In this document: in pieces, positions 23,901 to 35,689 of the stretch
Numbering within the stretch: position 1 is the stretch's first letter
Layout of the letters: every line of letters starts with the position of its first letter
From: Carex sylvatica
Lineage: Eukaryota > Streptophyta > Magnoliopsida > Poales > Cyperaceae
Reading direction: 5' to 3'
DNA length: 64,000 nt
Assembly (NCBI GenBank): GCA_964058845.1
Contig: CAXKVR010000011.1
Span: forward strand, 30,562 to 94,561
The notes under the pieces: model-generated
What the model saw: the letters and a program-made list of their open reading frames with translations, nothing else
What the model was told of the DNA's origin: nothing
Databases searched by the model: none
Translations under genes and position numbers: made by a program

Positions 23901-25185
23901 TATCTCTAGTGTATATTTATGGTTCATAGTTTTGATTTGTTTGATCAGGAGGCTGAGGTGGAATATGTGGAAGGAGATTATGAGCTTGAAGAAGAAGAAG
24001 AACTAGAGGATGACATAGAAGACATGGGAAACCTCTTGAAAGCCAATGATTTTGGTATAAATAACCACTTTTCAATTAACCTGTCAATTTCGATTTTCTT
24101 TCATCACTCTTCATTAACATATCAGTCTATTGTTTATTTCGGTCTTTTATTAAGGGCTTTTGAAGTGAGCACTTCATGTCCATCATTATTTTCTGAAAAT
24201 ACTTGTTATATGCATAAGTTCTGTTTGGTAAATGTAATAATAATTTGGTGCAAAGATAATTAATTCTAGTAGTACTGTTTTTTTAAATGCAGATGCCTTT
24301 AATATCAGGTTGAGGTTTAATGCCCATTTTATTTTTCTTAACTCGTCGAATAAATTGCAGAGGATATAGAGGAAGATGAAAATCCATTGGAGGAACAACC
24401 AGCTCAGAAGAAAAAGAAGAGTGCATTTGTGTCTTATCCTTCAGAGAAAAATGATGGTACTGACAAAGTAAAAACAAAAGGCAAGAAGTTCATTGTTGAG
24501 GTAGCATTTCTTTCTATACCCATCCCCGCCCCCCAACCCACCCACCCAACAAACAAATCTCCTTTTTTTTTCTCACACGCAACCCCTATTTATGAATTTG
24601 TCTGAATCTACTTCTAAGTTAATTATGTACCCGGTTATTAGTGTTTGATTCCAGGGAGTGCATACTGTTACTTTACCTGTCGAGGAAAGTTTAGGTTGTA
24701 AAGAAGAAATAATGTATATCGTTGTGCCAAACAAAAGCAGACAAATAGATGATAGTACAAAACAGGGCATATGCTGTAAAGTTGTACTATTGTTGATTTC
24801 ACCTCGGGGGGATATTGCTATATATTAATTTAATATGTAACAAATTATGATTGTTTTAATATAATCAATGTTGCTTTCTAATATGGTTGACTTTCAGCAA
24901 ATATGTCGCTATTTGTTATGTAATAGTCAAATTTTAAACAAAAAGTTCAACATGGTTATAATGTTCCTTTTCTACAATTCTTACATTATAATATATGTTC
25001 ATTTTGTACTATTCCAATTACAATTTACAGAACAAGAATGAAATACATTGGAAGTGTGGCCAATTCTCAATTTTACAGTTCCTATAATTCTGTCACTATT
25101 CCAATTACAACATCCTCCTATCTGATCCAACATTTAATCATATTGAAATTAATCCACTGAGGATTGAAAGTTTGAACCAGTTCTG

Positions 25186-25216
<31 letters not shown>

Positions 25217-25326
25217 CTTATGCTTTTGACAGAAATCTATTTATTGAAGTAATGAGAGGATTTATTGTGTTTTGGCAGGTTGAGCGGGATGAAGATATGG
25301 ATAATAGAGAGCACAATATAATGTGA
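20995..25326 (+). CDS. MAK16: MAK16, 60S ribosome-biogenesis factor, 9 coding exons, 300 aa
   Basis: Exons 20995-21056, 21357-21466, 21887-22005, 22250-22347, 23543-23630, 23723-23854, 23949-24054, 24361-24500 and 25279-25326 join in frame. The N-terminus ([20 protein letters not shown]) and the block [20 protein letters not shown] are the highly conserved MAK16 signature of the L28e-like domain. [20 protein letters not shown] and [19 protein letters not shown] belong to the MAK16 domain. A glutamate-rich acidic stretch and a Lys-rich segment (QKKKKSAF) close the protein. MAK16 is a nucleolar factor of pre-60S maturation. Length is close to other plant MAK16 proteins. Intron 1 ends in a 47-bp tandem duplication containing the acceptor; intron 4 carries a SINE-like insertion; the last intron holds a 27-base T run. 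The exon 5 donor (AAT|GTTCTC) is weak. Confidence 0.95.
21263..21356 (+). repeat. 47-bp tandem duplication containing the intron 1 acceptor
   Basis: Two copies of a 47-bp unit (21263-21309 and 21310-21356), differing at one or few positions, each end in GGCATTTCTCAG. The second copy supplies the acceptor used for MAK16 exon 2. The first supplies a duplicate acceptor that would create an in-frame TGA. Confidence 0.9.
22407..22631 (-). mobile_element. SINE-like retroposon with 5S-rRNA-derived segment, in MAK16 intron 4
   Basis: The insert is bounded by a perfect 19-bp target duplication, GTCATTATAATTTTACACT (22388-22406 and 22632-22650), the signature of LINE-driven retroposition. Read on the minus strand it contains a segment (22524-22474) that closely follows the 3' half of plant 5S rRNA, including GGAGTAGTACTAGATGGGTG. 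It then ends with CCCCAACTTGTTTGGGA, a motif found at the 3' end of several angiosperm SINE families, and a GAA-rich tail. The 5' half of 5S RNA is not present. Confidence 0.75.
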
Positions 25327-25570
25327 AATTATGCTCTAGAAGTTACTGTTTTGATAGCTCAAGTGCTTTCGGGTTAGGTCAAGCAATTGACATATTTTTG
25401 GGACTTGTGCATGCAGAATGACTAGATTTGGAGGAAAAAAAATTTGCTTTGAAAATTCTCTACAGTTTTGATAGATGTTTCTTGTGAACTAGGATTCATT
25501 ATATTTATCATTATCTTTTTAGTTTCTATTGACAAGATATTACCTTTTTATTTTGCCAAAAAAAATTTAA

Positions 25571-25884
25571 TTAGCACCTCACAAATCATAATTAAATGAT
25601 TACCATCTTAATCAACATATTTCAAAACATACTATCCGTGTTAATTCAGCCTGCACACCAAATTGGATTGGTGTGCTGACTGGGGATGCAAATCGATTTG
25701 GTGCGCTGACATTTTTATGCGCATAGTGGGCAGCAGTGACCGCTTTGGTGTGCCAAATCGGTGCGCATCTTCAATCTGTGCACCAGTCTAATTTGATGCG
25801 TGGACTGGGTTGGCATGGGTGGTATGTTTTGAAATATGTTGATTAGGATGGTAATTATTTAATTACGATTTATTAGAGTGCTAA
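25571..25884. mobile_element. Foldback MITE of about 314 bp downstream of MAK16
   Basis: Inverted arms of about 60 bases: TTAGCACCTCACAAATCATA and ATCAACATATTTCAAAACAT on the left, their complements ATGTTTTGAAATATGTTGAT and GATTTATTAGAGTGCTAA on the right. The interior repeats GTGCGCA/GGTGCGC and AAATTGGATTGGTG motifs. The flanks are AT palindromes, so the target duplication is ambiguous. A truncated relative lies at 35690-35858. Confidence 0.75.
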
Positions 25885-26566
25885 TTAAAAAAAATCGGTT
25901 TTTTTGCAAGTTCAAGCCGTTATTAGGTATTGTTGACGATGGGATTAATATCCAGGAAAAAATATATTATTCCAAATGATACACTGATGCATAATGTGAT
26001 CTCTACAAAAGTCTAAATTTACAGCCTACTAAAATAAATGGAATTTTCATCCTGGTTTATTTCACATTTGTTTTTTTATATTTATGTTATGCTGTGTTTT
26101 GATATTGATACTCAAAGAAATCGCATGCCAATATTTATGTCTTAATTGAAAAAAATAAGTGTGCATTGATAGTTTTGAGTATGCATTAGCACAATAGGCA
26201 GGTGTGTTGACACAATAGATAAGTGCGCATTTTAAGGTACAAGAAAAATTCATAAAAGATGTTTAAAAAAGAATTCGTAAAGAGTATATAACACAAATAT
26301 GACTGGATGATACTTTGAAAATAATCGGTCGGTTAAATGATGTACAGTAATAGGCTAGTAATGTTTTAATTGACGTGAATCTCATGTCAGCTATGTGCAT
26401 AATAAATTTGTACAAATAAAAAAATACACTTTATGAATATATATTGCTAACGTGCACGCACAGTATGTATCTAATTCTATATAGCAGCGCATCCGCATCT
26501 TTGCCCTTCTGATGCGTCACTCAGCTTTCCTCAGTCCAATATATTTGTTCGGATTGATCATGTAAG

Positions 26567-26790
26567 GAATTTTTTTGATAAACCATAATTAAAAAAATCA
26601 TTTTCACTAATCCAGCATGATTGCTTTTTTTTTTTTAAAAACCACAAGAACCGGAGGAGCCCTCCGGTCCCATTTTTTTTTTTTTTTTTGGACCGGGTGG
26701 CTCCTCCGGTCCCAAATTTTTTTTTTTTTTTTTACAGTTTTTTTATATTTTTTTCCGTGCGGCGATTTGTGTAGCATCTCTATTTTTTAT

Positions 26791-26844
<54 letters not shown>

Positions 26845-27679
26845 ATATGTATATATAATATAATATAATATAATATATGCAGGGACCGGCTAATTTGCTG
26901 CTGGCAGCATTTCTGCCCGAGGTGCTGCCGGCCGTTTTTTTATTTTGTGATATCCAAACAACAAATCCAAACCGTTAGATGTTTAATCCATATTATAATC
27001 TACTTGGAGACCAAATTTTACATTTTTTTGAATTTGTTTACTATTTATTAAGCTGGTTTGAAAACTGCTGATTTCAATGCTGCAGAAATTTACTGAAATC
27101 AGCAGTTTTCAAACCAGCTTAATAAATAGTAAAAAAATTCAAAAAAATATAAAATTTGATCTCCAAGTAGATTATAATATGAATTAAACATCTAACGGTT
27201 TGGATTTGTTGTTTGGACATCACAAAATAAAAAAACAGCCGACAACACCTCGGGCAGAAATGCTGCCAGCAGCAAATTAGCCATTCCCAATATATGTATA
27301 TAAGTATGTAAGTATAAATTATTTTCTTAATTATGGTTTATAAAAAAAATTCAGAATTATATTATACATATATTACATTATATTATATATACATATATAT
27401 ACATATACATATGTTATATTTTATTATATATACATACATATACATATATTACATATACATAAAAATAGAGATGCTACACAGATCGCCGCATGAAAAAAAC
27501 TGTAAAAAAAAAAAAAAAAAATTGGGACCGGAGGAGCCACCCGGTCCCAAAAAAAAAAAAAAAAAAAAAAAAATGGGACCGGAGGGCTCCTCCGGTTCTT
27601 GTGGTTTTTGAAAAAAAAAAAGCAATCATGCTGGATTACTAAAATTAATTTTTTTAATTATGGTTTATCAAAAAAATTC
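26567..27679. mobile_element. 1.1-kb Mutator-like foldback element with perfect 9-bp TSD
   Basis: Left arm 26567-26881 and right arm 27299-27679 are inverted copies. The ends are GAATTTTTTTGATAAACC and GGTTTATCAAAAAAATTC, flanked by TCATGTAAG on both sides (26558-26566 and 27680-27688). The arms include long A or T runs, GGGACCGGAGGAGCC motifs and an AT/GTAT microsatellite at the centre. The centre is interrupted by the complete MITE 26882-27288. Reading frames here are composed of simple repeats and are not genes. Confidence 0.88.
26882..27288. mobile_element. Mutator-like MITE nested inside the larger foldback
   Basis: The left tip GGGACCGGCTAATTTGCTGC is inverted at the right as AGCAAATTAGCCATTCCC. 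Flanks AATATATGCA and AATATATGTA (26872-26881 and 27289-27298) form a near-perfect 9-10 bp duplication. The inner arms (AATCCAAACCGTTAGATG and AACGGTTTGGATTTGTTG) and the central hairpin place it in the family of 9225-9631, but the outer 60 bases are unlike the other copies. Confidence 0.88.
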
Positions 27680-27688
27680 TCATGTAAG

Positions 27689-28915
27689 CTTTGGCTTTTG
27701 TACGAATAAAATATCTTTAATCAACGTCCCCTGCAATTTATTTCAAGAAAAAAAAAATATATATATCTAAGATAGGAATTCAGACTCTTTCCTGAAAAAT
27801 CATGCAAATTTGTTGTGTCAGCAAATTGATGAAAATTAAATTCTATTAAGTTTATAGATCATTATTTTTTTTTTAAATTGAATAAACTTCATGTTTTTTT
27901 AAAGTGATTAAAATAGATTTAAGTTTATATCATGATTTTTTAAATGACTAAATATTATAAAATGTCATATTATATTATTAGATTGACTTCACGGAGAAGA
28001 CACTTAATACATTGGGGATTGTTAGACAGTCCTCTAATGAGTGGGAATTAAAATTTAATCTTTGTTAAGGAAGATATGTTCGATGAGATGGTAGGATTAA
28101 GAATGAAAACTTAATATGAATAAAGTATATGTTTGTTATGTAATAAATGCAATTATGAAAGCTACATGACGTTACAACTTGGTTTATATATATGATTATG
28201 TTAATTTTGATTAAGTTAATAAAACCAACATTTACTGCATTAAATAAATTTTATTAAAAATGTAGCAACAAAAATTTAAGAGTGAGAAGCAATTTATAAA
28301 CTGAATAAGCAAGACAAAAAAAATAGATTAAGTGCATGCTGTAAGTTTGCGATTCAAATTTGAACCGTAAAATAATTGGAATCACACAGTTACCAGAAAT
28401 CAAAACAACCACATCTCAACCAACAGTGGTACTTGTTCATGACTTGTTCTATGTGCATATTATTTGAGTTTGTTTAGTAACATGACCAAGACAAAACATG
28501 TCTGTACCCAATTCAAGAACGAATCTCATACTCCTGCAATTTTCACAATTAACTGAGAAATCTGGACCAAAAAGAAATCGGATTTATTTGTTGTGGATTT
28601 TAAAAAGAAACACTGACAAATCAATGCCTGGCCACAAATAGTTCAAAAAAAAATTAGAATAACTATGAAAGCAATTAACAGATTATCAAAAAGAAAAAAG
28701 AAAATCACCAGTATCAAGTAATTCGCAGCAGGAATTAGAATAACTATGAAAGCAATATGAAAGAAATTAGAATAACTATTAAAGGCCCTCATTAATTTCC
28801 AGAAATTCAGAAGTTTAACTATTTCTACAAAATCAAACTATAATTCTGATTGAGTTAAACATTGGATAGTATCAGAATTAGAATAGTTCACACAATAATA
28901 AATTAGAATGGTTCA
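27689..28915. other. AT-rich intergenic, nothing recognised
   Basis: No plausible gene or transposon ends. Around 28650-28790 the phrase TTAGAATAACTATGAAAGCA recurs three times in diverged form. Confidence 0.5.
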
Positions 28916-28917
28916 TA

Positions 28918-29108
28918 CACAGCTACTGTACGAGTTGGCTGGTCCTCAACCAACAAGAGTTCTTCTTGAGGTCCTCTATCAGAAGCCAAAGGATGCTATA
29001 CCTTTACAAGGGTATAATTGTCCAAAGGAGGCCTAAACAAGCATCACCAAACAGGTGCTTAGTGCTTTAAATCAGTGGTTGCCAAGCAAGCGAAGAAATA
29101 ACTAAGGT
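28918..29108 (+). pseudogene. Possible gene fragment, one frame with a single internal stop
   Basis: In the frame beginning near 28927, the sequence reads YELAGPQPTRVLLEVLYQ, KPKDAIPLQGYNCPKEA, a TAA stop, then TSITKQVLSALNQWLPSKRR. The codon composition is protein-like and stands out from the AT-rich surroundings. No family was recognised and no splice structure is convincing. It may be a captured or decayed exon, or coincidence within a repeat. Confidence 0.3.
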
Positions 29109-29530
29109 GGATGTTATTATTATATTTTTTTTTAAATTCAAGCTTAATTACTTTTTTTTGCATTTATTATTGCATATAAAAGTAATTGCCTAGGCTTGCA
29201 GGGAAGAGATCACTTTATCCCAGAAAAAAATGAATTTTACAAAATTATAAAAAAGTTGAAAAACAGGCATTCAGAAAAATTAATATCCAGCCTTTCGATT
29301 GCTCAAGCTAATGTAATCTTAAATTGAGATTAGAAGAAAATGCTACCTTGAGTGGAACATGCATCAAACTGTTTTAAATACACAATAAATAGGCTCATAA
29401 AAAAATATATATAAAAAAAAGGCAGAGAAAGCGAAACAGAAAAAAGAGAGTTTATTTCACGTTTGAATCAACATGACAATAATACCATTGAAATTACAAT
29501 ATCAGTTGAGAGAACTAAAATACCATTACC
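29109..29530. other. AT-rich intergenic, nothing recognised
   Basis: No frames, RNA genes or repeat ends were recognised before the first leader copy starts at 29531. Confidence 0.5.
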
Positions 29531-30537
29531 AGATATTAGGCGCTGAGCTCGCTTTTCTTGTTGTGTTGATTGAGAACTGAACTGGTTGTATCACTTGACA
29601 TTAGTCCCTTGAATTGCTTCATGAGATAAACTCGTTGTCTTTGTCTGGATTTCTTTGGGTTTTAGACTACACAGATCATAGGGATTCCTATTATTCACAC
29701 TTGATCTTCATTCCATATGTTGAATGATTATGTCTCATTAGTGTCCCTTTTCTTGTTGCAAGCTCAATGTTATGAATTTATGATTTTTCATCTGTTTTTG
29801 TTGGGTATCATTCCAAGCAATATTTGAAAATGTGCATCACAATGTTTAATGGATATCAAATTTGATATTAGTTCAATGGAAACACCATACTAATTTTGCT
29901 TTTGTCAGAAAAAGTTTAATGGATATCAAATTTGATTTTCGGTTTGATATGTGTTACAGTATACTATTATTAGTTCAATGGATATTAAATTATAGTGTTA
30001 TAGACTAATAGTGCACTCTTTTTTTATTGAATTCAGGTCATTCTTATATATCGATATTCTAATTACAACATACTATTTTTATGCTTTATGTTGGTATATC
30101 GCTGCATTAATATGAATTATTTATCTGTGATTTTAATGATAATTAAATCATAAGTTATAATGTACAAAGCTAGAATTGGGAATTTGGGGTGTAATATGCA
30201 AAGTCCCATCATTTTTTATAAGTGTCCCCAATAAGTGCATCTCCGGTAAATATATATATATATAAGTATCGTAATTAAAGTGTTGTTTATGTTGAGAATA
30301 CCTATAATTAATTTATGTTGGCACTTGAAAGATTAAAAAAATGAACTTCTTAAAAATAAATTCTCATCTATTTGTCAAACACCCATGTTATAAATATTCT
30401 TATGAGTTTACTAAACTTGGTAATTAACAAATTTATATTTCCATGCCCATCTAAAAATTATCATTCCCATTAAAATTTCTATTACCAAGCATGCCATCAG
30501 GAAAAGGAGAAAGCAAAAGAAAAACAGAAGAATATAT
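29531..30537 (+). repeat. MAK16 leader copy R0 (leader intron and 5' UTR exon 2 only)
   Basis: From AGATATTAGGCGCTGAGCTC this follows the MAK16 leader intron through shared blocks (TGGGAATTTGGGGTGTAATA, ATGCAAAGTCCCATCATTTT) to the purine-rich leader GGAAAAGGAGAAAGCAAA. It stops before any coding sequence. Promoter and first exon are absent. Orientation equals MAK16. Confidence 0.85.
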
Positions 30538-30854
30538 ATTGGACCAAGTATTCAATTCAGCACAAAGGAAATTTTTTTTTTTTGTAGTTTCACTTAACGA
30601 TTTCAAAGATTGTACCAAAATAGCTGAAATTTAAACACAATCTTTGTATCAAATTGCCACAACCCAGAGAAGAAAAATTGTGAAAAAGGTGTTGGGCCGA
30701 GTCTCCATCTCGGCACGTAAAAATAAGAAGTAATTACAGATTTTGGTAAAAAATGAAAAATATTGTAGGACAAAGATAATATTTTGACATACATAAATAA
30801 AAGGGTTCGGGCCGAACTACCATCTCAATACTTATGATTTTAAAAACTAAAATT

Positions 30855-32430
30855 ATCAAGTTGATTTGTTAATTTGTTAATTTTTTACTTATTTATGGTT
30901 TATAAAAATAAAGAAATTCAAGGATATGAGTTCAAGCCTTCAAGATACTATTTCACTTTTCTTATATCGAAAACAGATAAACAATCATTGTCAAGCCCCA
31001 TTGGGCTAACCTGGACTAAGAGACCAGCGTCATATTTATGAATTATTATAGCAGAGCTGTTTTGGAATCATGCAGCGCACATATAATTAGAATAAAAACA
31101 ACTCTGCGTTTGGTTTGAGCACTGCATTAAGTCAAAACCGATCAGTTAAAATCTTCACCCACATTTCACATTTAAATGTACTATTGTATGTATAAGCCCG
31201 ATATTTACATGACATGCCACACCATGTCAAACGAATTCCCATTCACTGAGATACCTCATATTTTGCGTGGCTTTTTGAAAAATCTCAGTTGTTCAAATAC
31301 GTTCTACACGAATCTTGTAGCTCAAATAATACTGGCCCCTGCGGTATCCCCGAATAGGCACCAGACACATCAGTCACGCAAAATATGAGATATCTCAAAG
31401 GACACGCACTCATGTCAAGTCGCCTCATCTCAGTCGGTCGAATACTCGAACTCGAATGGACACGTCCGAATCACAATTCACAACCTTCAAGTGAATTACT
31501 AAGTCAGCCGTCCGCCCTTAGGTTACAAATCTAAAACCTCCTTACAAAACCCTAACGGCCAGTTTGACATTTTTTGAGAAAAATAGACTCGATTTCTACA
31601 TTGGAAAAAAAAATCAAGTCGGACCTCCGTTTTTTCTGCCCTTCACTCCACTTAGCAACTGCTTGGTTCGCCTTCCTTCGCCGTTTCTCACTTTCCTTCA
31701 CTTCTTTTGGTCGGGGCCATCCCTTTGATCAGCTCTCACCTTTGGATTAGGTATAAACCCTTGAATCATATATTAGGCGCTAAGCTCATTTTTCTTATTG
31801 TGTTGATTGAGGACTGAACTAGTTGTATCACTTGACATTAGTGAATTGAATTGCTTCATGAGATAAACTCGTTGTCTTTGTCTAAATTTCTTTGGGTTAT
31901 AGACTATACTGATCATAGGGATCCCTATTATTCATACTTGATCTTCATTCCTTCTGTTGAATGACTGTGTCTCATTGGAGTCCATTTTCCTGTTGCAAGC
32001 TATATGTTATGAATTTGTGATTTTCCAACTGTTTTGTTGGGTATCATTCCAAGCAACACTTGAAAATATGCATCACAACGTTTAATGGATATCAAATTTG
32101 ATATTGGTTCAATGGGAACACCATACTGATTTTGCTTTTGTCAGAAAATGTTTAATGGATATCAAATTTAATTTCCGATTTGATATGTGTTACAGGATAC
32201 TGTTATTAGTTCAATGAATATTAAATTATAGTGTTATAGACTTATAGTACACTCTTTTTTATTGAATTCAGGGCATTCTTATATACTGATATTCTAATTA
32301 TAGTATACTGTTTTTATACTTTATGTTGGTATATTGCTGCATTGATATGGATATAAAATCTGACAGATTGTATCTGATAATTTTCATAAAGAAAATGTCT
32401 GTAATTTGATTGATTATTAAATCATAAGTT
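30855..32430 (+). repeat. MAK16 leader copy R1 with upstream region
   Basis: The most complete copy. It has about 670 bases of upstream sequence, an intact telo-box (31547-31555), the CT-rich first exon including the part deleted in MAK16 itself (TTTCTCACTTTCCTTCACTT), the donor region TTGGATTAGGTATAAACCC, and leader intron to about 32430. No coding exon follows. Confidence 0.85.
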
Positions 32431-32454
32431 ATTAAATCATAAAGAAAATGTTTG

Positions 32455-33260
32455 TAAAATATCTCATATTTTGTGTGACTTCTCGAAAAATCTCAGCTGT
32501 TCAAAATCGTTCTGCACGAATCTTTTAGCTCAAATAATACTGGCCCCTGTGATATCCCCAAATAGGCACCGGACACATCGGTCACGCAAAATATGAGATA
32601 TCTCAAAGGATACGCACTCATGTCAAGCCACCTCATCCCAATCGGTCGAACACTCGAACTTGAATGGACACGCTCGAATCACAATTCACAAACTTCAACC
32701 GAATTACCGAGTCAGCCGTCCGCCCTTAGGTGACAAACCTAAAATCTCTTAACAAAATCCTAACGGCTGGTTCGACATTTTTTTTGAGAAAAATAGACTC
32801 GATTTCTACGTTAGAAAAAAAATCGATCCGGACCTTCTTTTTTCTCCCCTTCTCTCCACTTAGCAACTGTTTGGTCCGCCTCTATTTACCGTTTCTCACT
32901 TTCCTTCACTTCTTTTGGTCGCCCTGCATTCCTTCGATCAGCTCTCGCCCTTCAATTAGGTAAACCCTTGAATCAGATATTAGGCGCTGAGCTCCCTTTT
33001 CTTATTGTGTTGATTGAGGACTGAACTGGTTGTATCACTTGACATTAGTGCTTTGAATTGCTTCATGAGATAAACTCATTGTCTTTGTCTTGATTTCTTT
33101 GGGTTATATACTATACAGACCATAGGAATCCCTATTAATTATACTTGATATTCATTCATTTTGTTGAATGATTGTGTCTCATTGGTGTTCCTTTTCCTGT
33201 TGCAAGCTCTATGTTATGAATTTGTGATTTTTCAACTGTTTTTGTTGGATACTATTTCAA
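32455..33260 (+). repeat. MAK16 leader copy R2
   Basis: Starts within the upstream region (ATCTCATATTTTGTGTGAC), runs through promoter, first exon and the first part of the leader intron, and breaks at 33260. The telo-box position reads AAATCCTAA (32755-32763). Confidence 0.85.
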
Positions 33261-33261
33261 G

Positions 33262-34235
33262 TTGAAGTTGGTTTGTTAATTTTTTATTTATTTATGGTTT
33301 ACAAAAAAAAAAAATCCAATGATATGAGTTCAAGTCTTCAATTTACCTTCAATTTACTATTTCACTTTTTTTTATCGAAAATAGATAAACAATCCTCCAC
33401 AATGCCAATTGGGCTAACTTGGACTAAACGACCAGCGTCATATTTCTGGATTATTATGGCAGCGTTGTTTTGTAGCGCACATATAATTAGAATAAAAATA
33501 ACTCTGCATATGGTTTGAGCACTGCATGAAATCAAAACCGATCTTTTAAAATCTTCACCCACATTTCACATTTGAAGGTACTATTGCATGTATGGGTTCG
33601 ATATTTATCAGACTTACCACACCATATCATGCGAATTCACATCCTCTAAGATATCTCATATTTTGCATGACTTTTCAAAAAATCTCAGCTGTTCAAATAC
33701 GTTCTGCACAAATCTTGTAGTTCAAATAATACTAGCCCCTGCGATATCCCCGAATAGGCACTGATGGCCGTCAATCACGAAAAATATGAGTTATCTCAAA
33801 GAATACGCACTCATGTCAAGCTGTCTCATCTCAGTCGTTCGAACATTCGAACTCGAATGGACACGTTTGAATCACAATTCACAACCTTAAACCGAATTAC
33901 CGAGTCAGCCGTCCACCCTTAGCTGACAAACCTAAAACCTCTTTACAAAATCCTAACGACCAGTTCAGCATTTTTTCTATGAAAAAATAGACTCAATTTC
34001 TACGTTAGAAAAAAAATTAAGTCGGACCTCCATTTTTTCTCCCCTTCGCTTCACTTAGCAACTGCTTGGTCCGCCTTCCTTTATTGTTTCTCACTTTCCT
34101 TCACTTCTTTTGGTCAGAGAGCATCCCTTCGATCAGCTCTCGCCCTTCGATTAGATAAACTCTTGAATCATATCTTAGGCGCTGAGCTCCCTTTTCTTGT
34201 TGGGTTGATTGAGAACTGAACTGATTGTATCACTT
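33262..34235 (+). repeat. MAK16 leader copy R3
   Basis: Begins with the same upstream sequence as R1 (TTTGTTAATTTTTTATTTAT) and runs to the leader intron start, ending at 34235. The telo-box is altered to AAATCCTAA (33948-33956). Confidence 0.85.
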
Positions 34236-34790
34236 GAACATCAAGTATTTATATGTATGTGTTGTCATATTTATACATCCTTAATAAAGTGCTAATACGT
34301 AAGTTTACTTATACAAATATATCAATATCCAATTAATTCATTTTGCAACTAATGTAATCTTAAAAAATGAAGTATTTACATGTATACTTCCATTAATATT
34401 TAAATATCAAGTGTTTATATTTATATATTGTTATATTTAGATATCCTTAATAGATCCAAGTATTTATATCTATATATTGTTATATTTACATATTCAATCA
34501 ATTCATTTTGTAACAAATATAAGCTTATAAAATGAAGTATTTATATTTATACGTCCATTTAAATAAAATAATTTGAAAAACTATTCACATATATACATCA
34601 CCAAAAATGAAGTATTTATATCTATATGTTATAATAAAATGAAGTATTTATACCTATATGTTGTTGTATTTACATATCTAATTAACTCATTCTACAACTA
34701 ATATAAGCTTATAATATGAAATATTTATATGTATACTTCTATTTAGATATAAAAATTTGAAAAACTATTTATATGTATACTTCTAACAAC
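34236..34790. repeat. AT-rich degenerate tandem repeat between R3 and R4
   Basis: AATGAAGTATTTATATCTAT, TGTTATATTTACATAT and AATATAAGCTTATAA recur three to four times with a loose period of roughly 120-170 bases. Satellite-like, non-coding. Confidence 0.6.
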
Positions 34791-35146
34791 ATATATTTTA
34801 AACACCACATAACATCTATCAAATACACAGAACATAGTTTTAAAAACAACATATCAAACTAACAACAAAATTACTTCGTACATATCAATTATAGCATATC
34901 AGATTTAAAAACACACCTCCTACATATTAGTTATTACAAAATCATATCAATTTAAAAAGTAACAAATCAAAATTAACACAGTAACATATGCAAAACGTAA
35001 ATTAACACAGTACCAAATTTACACAGTTCCAACACCAGCTTTCTTTACTTTTCACCCCCACTTGTAATCATTCTTATCATGGATAAGAAGATTATAAGCA
35101 AAACTGTAGCGCTCCTTGCTCATAAGATTCTACAATACCCTAATTA
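34791..35146. other. AT-rich spacer, nothing recognised
   Basis: A-rich sequence between the tandem repeat and leader copy R4. No gene or repeat identified. Confidence 0.5.
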
Positions 35147-35452
35147 ATCAGTCGTCCGCCCTTAGTTGACAAACCTAAAACCTCTTTACAAAATCCTAAT
35201 GGCTAGTTCGACATTTTTTTTGAGAAAAATAAACTCAATTTCTACGTTGGAAAAAAAATCGAGTCGGGCCTCCATTTTTTCTCCCCTTCGCTCCACTTAG
35301 CTGTTTGCTCCGCCTCCCTTCGCTGTTTCTCACTTTCCTTCACTTCTTTTGGTCGGGGCACATCCCTCCGATCAGTTCTCCCCTTTAAATTAGGTAAACC
35401 CTTGAATCATATATTAGGCACTAAGCTCCCTTTTCTTGTTGTGTTGATTGAG
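35147..35452 (+). repeat. MAK16 leader copy R4 (shortest)
   Basis: Covers CAGTCGTCCGCCCTTAG, the altered telo-box (35191-35199, AAATCCTAA), the CT-rich first exon and the beginning of the leader intron. It ends abruptly at TGTTGATTGAG and unrelated sequence (CCACGTGG) follows. Confidence 0.85.
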
Positions 35453-35689
35453 CCACGTGGGATATGCCAATTTTTTTGTTCGTGGCGCTTACAAACCTGA
35501 ACTAGGTCCTTGAACCTTAACCCACTTGTAAGTGGGGCCAGGAATCTTATTAGCTAAGAAATTGTGTTGCATTGCAAAGATAAGTAAGATTTGTAAGGTC
35601 AATGAGTGGTCAGACTTTATGTTTGATAGAATACTCCAATGAATGCAAAACTCAAAAAATAAAATAAAATAAAAAAAGAAAGAAGATAG

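Noticed and set aside
24293..24308. Possible extra MAK16 mini-exon between exons 7 and 8
   Set aside because: It has AG and GT at its borders, but including it shifts the frame to an early stop in exon 8; skipping it keeps the conserved protein.
26617..27611. Open frames with poly-Tyr/Val and poly-Lys peptides
   Set aside because: They are translations of A/T runs and GTAT microsatellite in the foldback arms.
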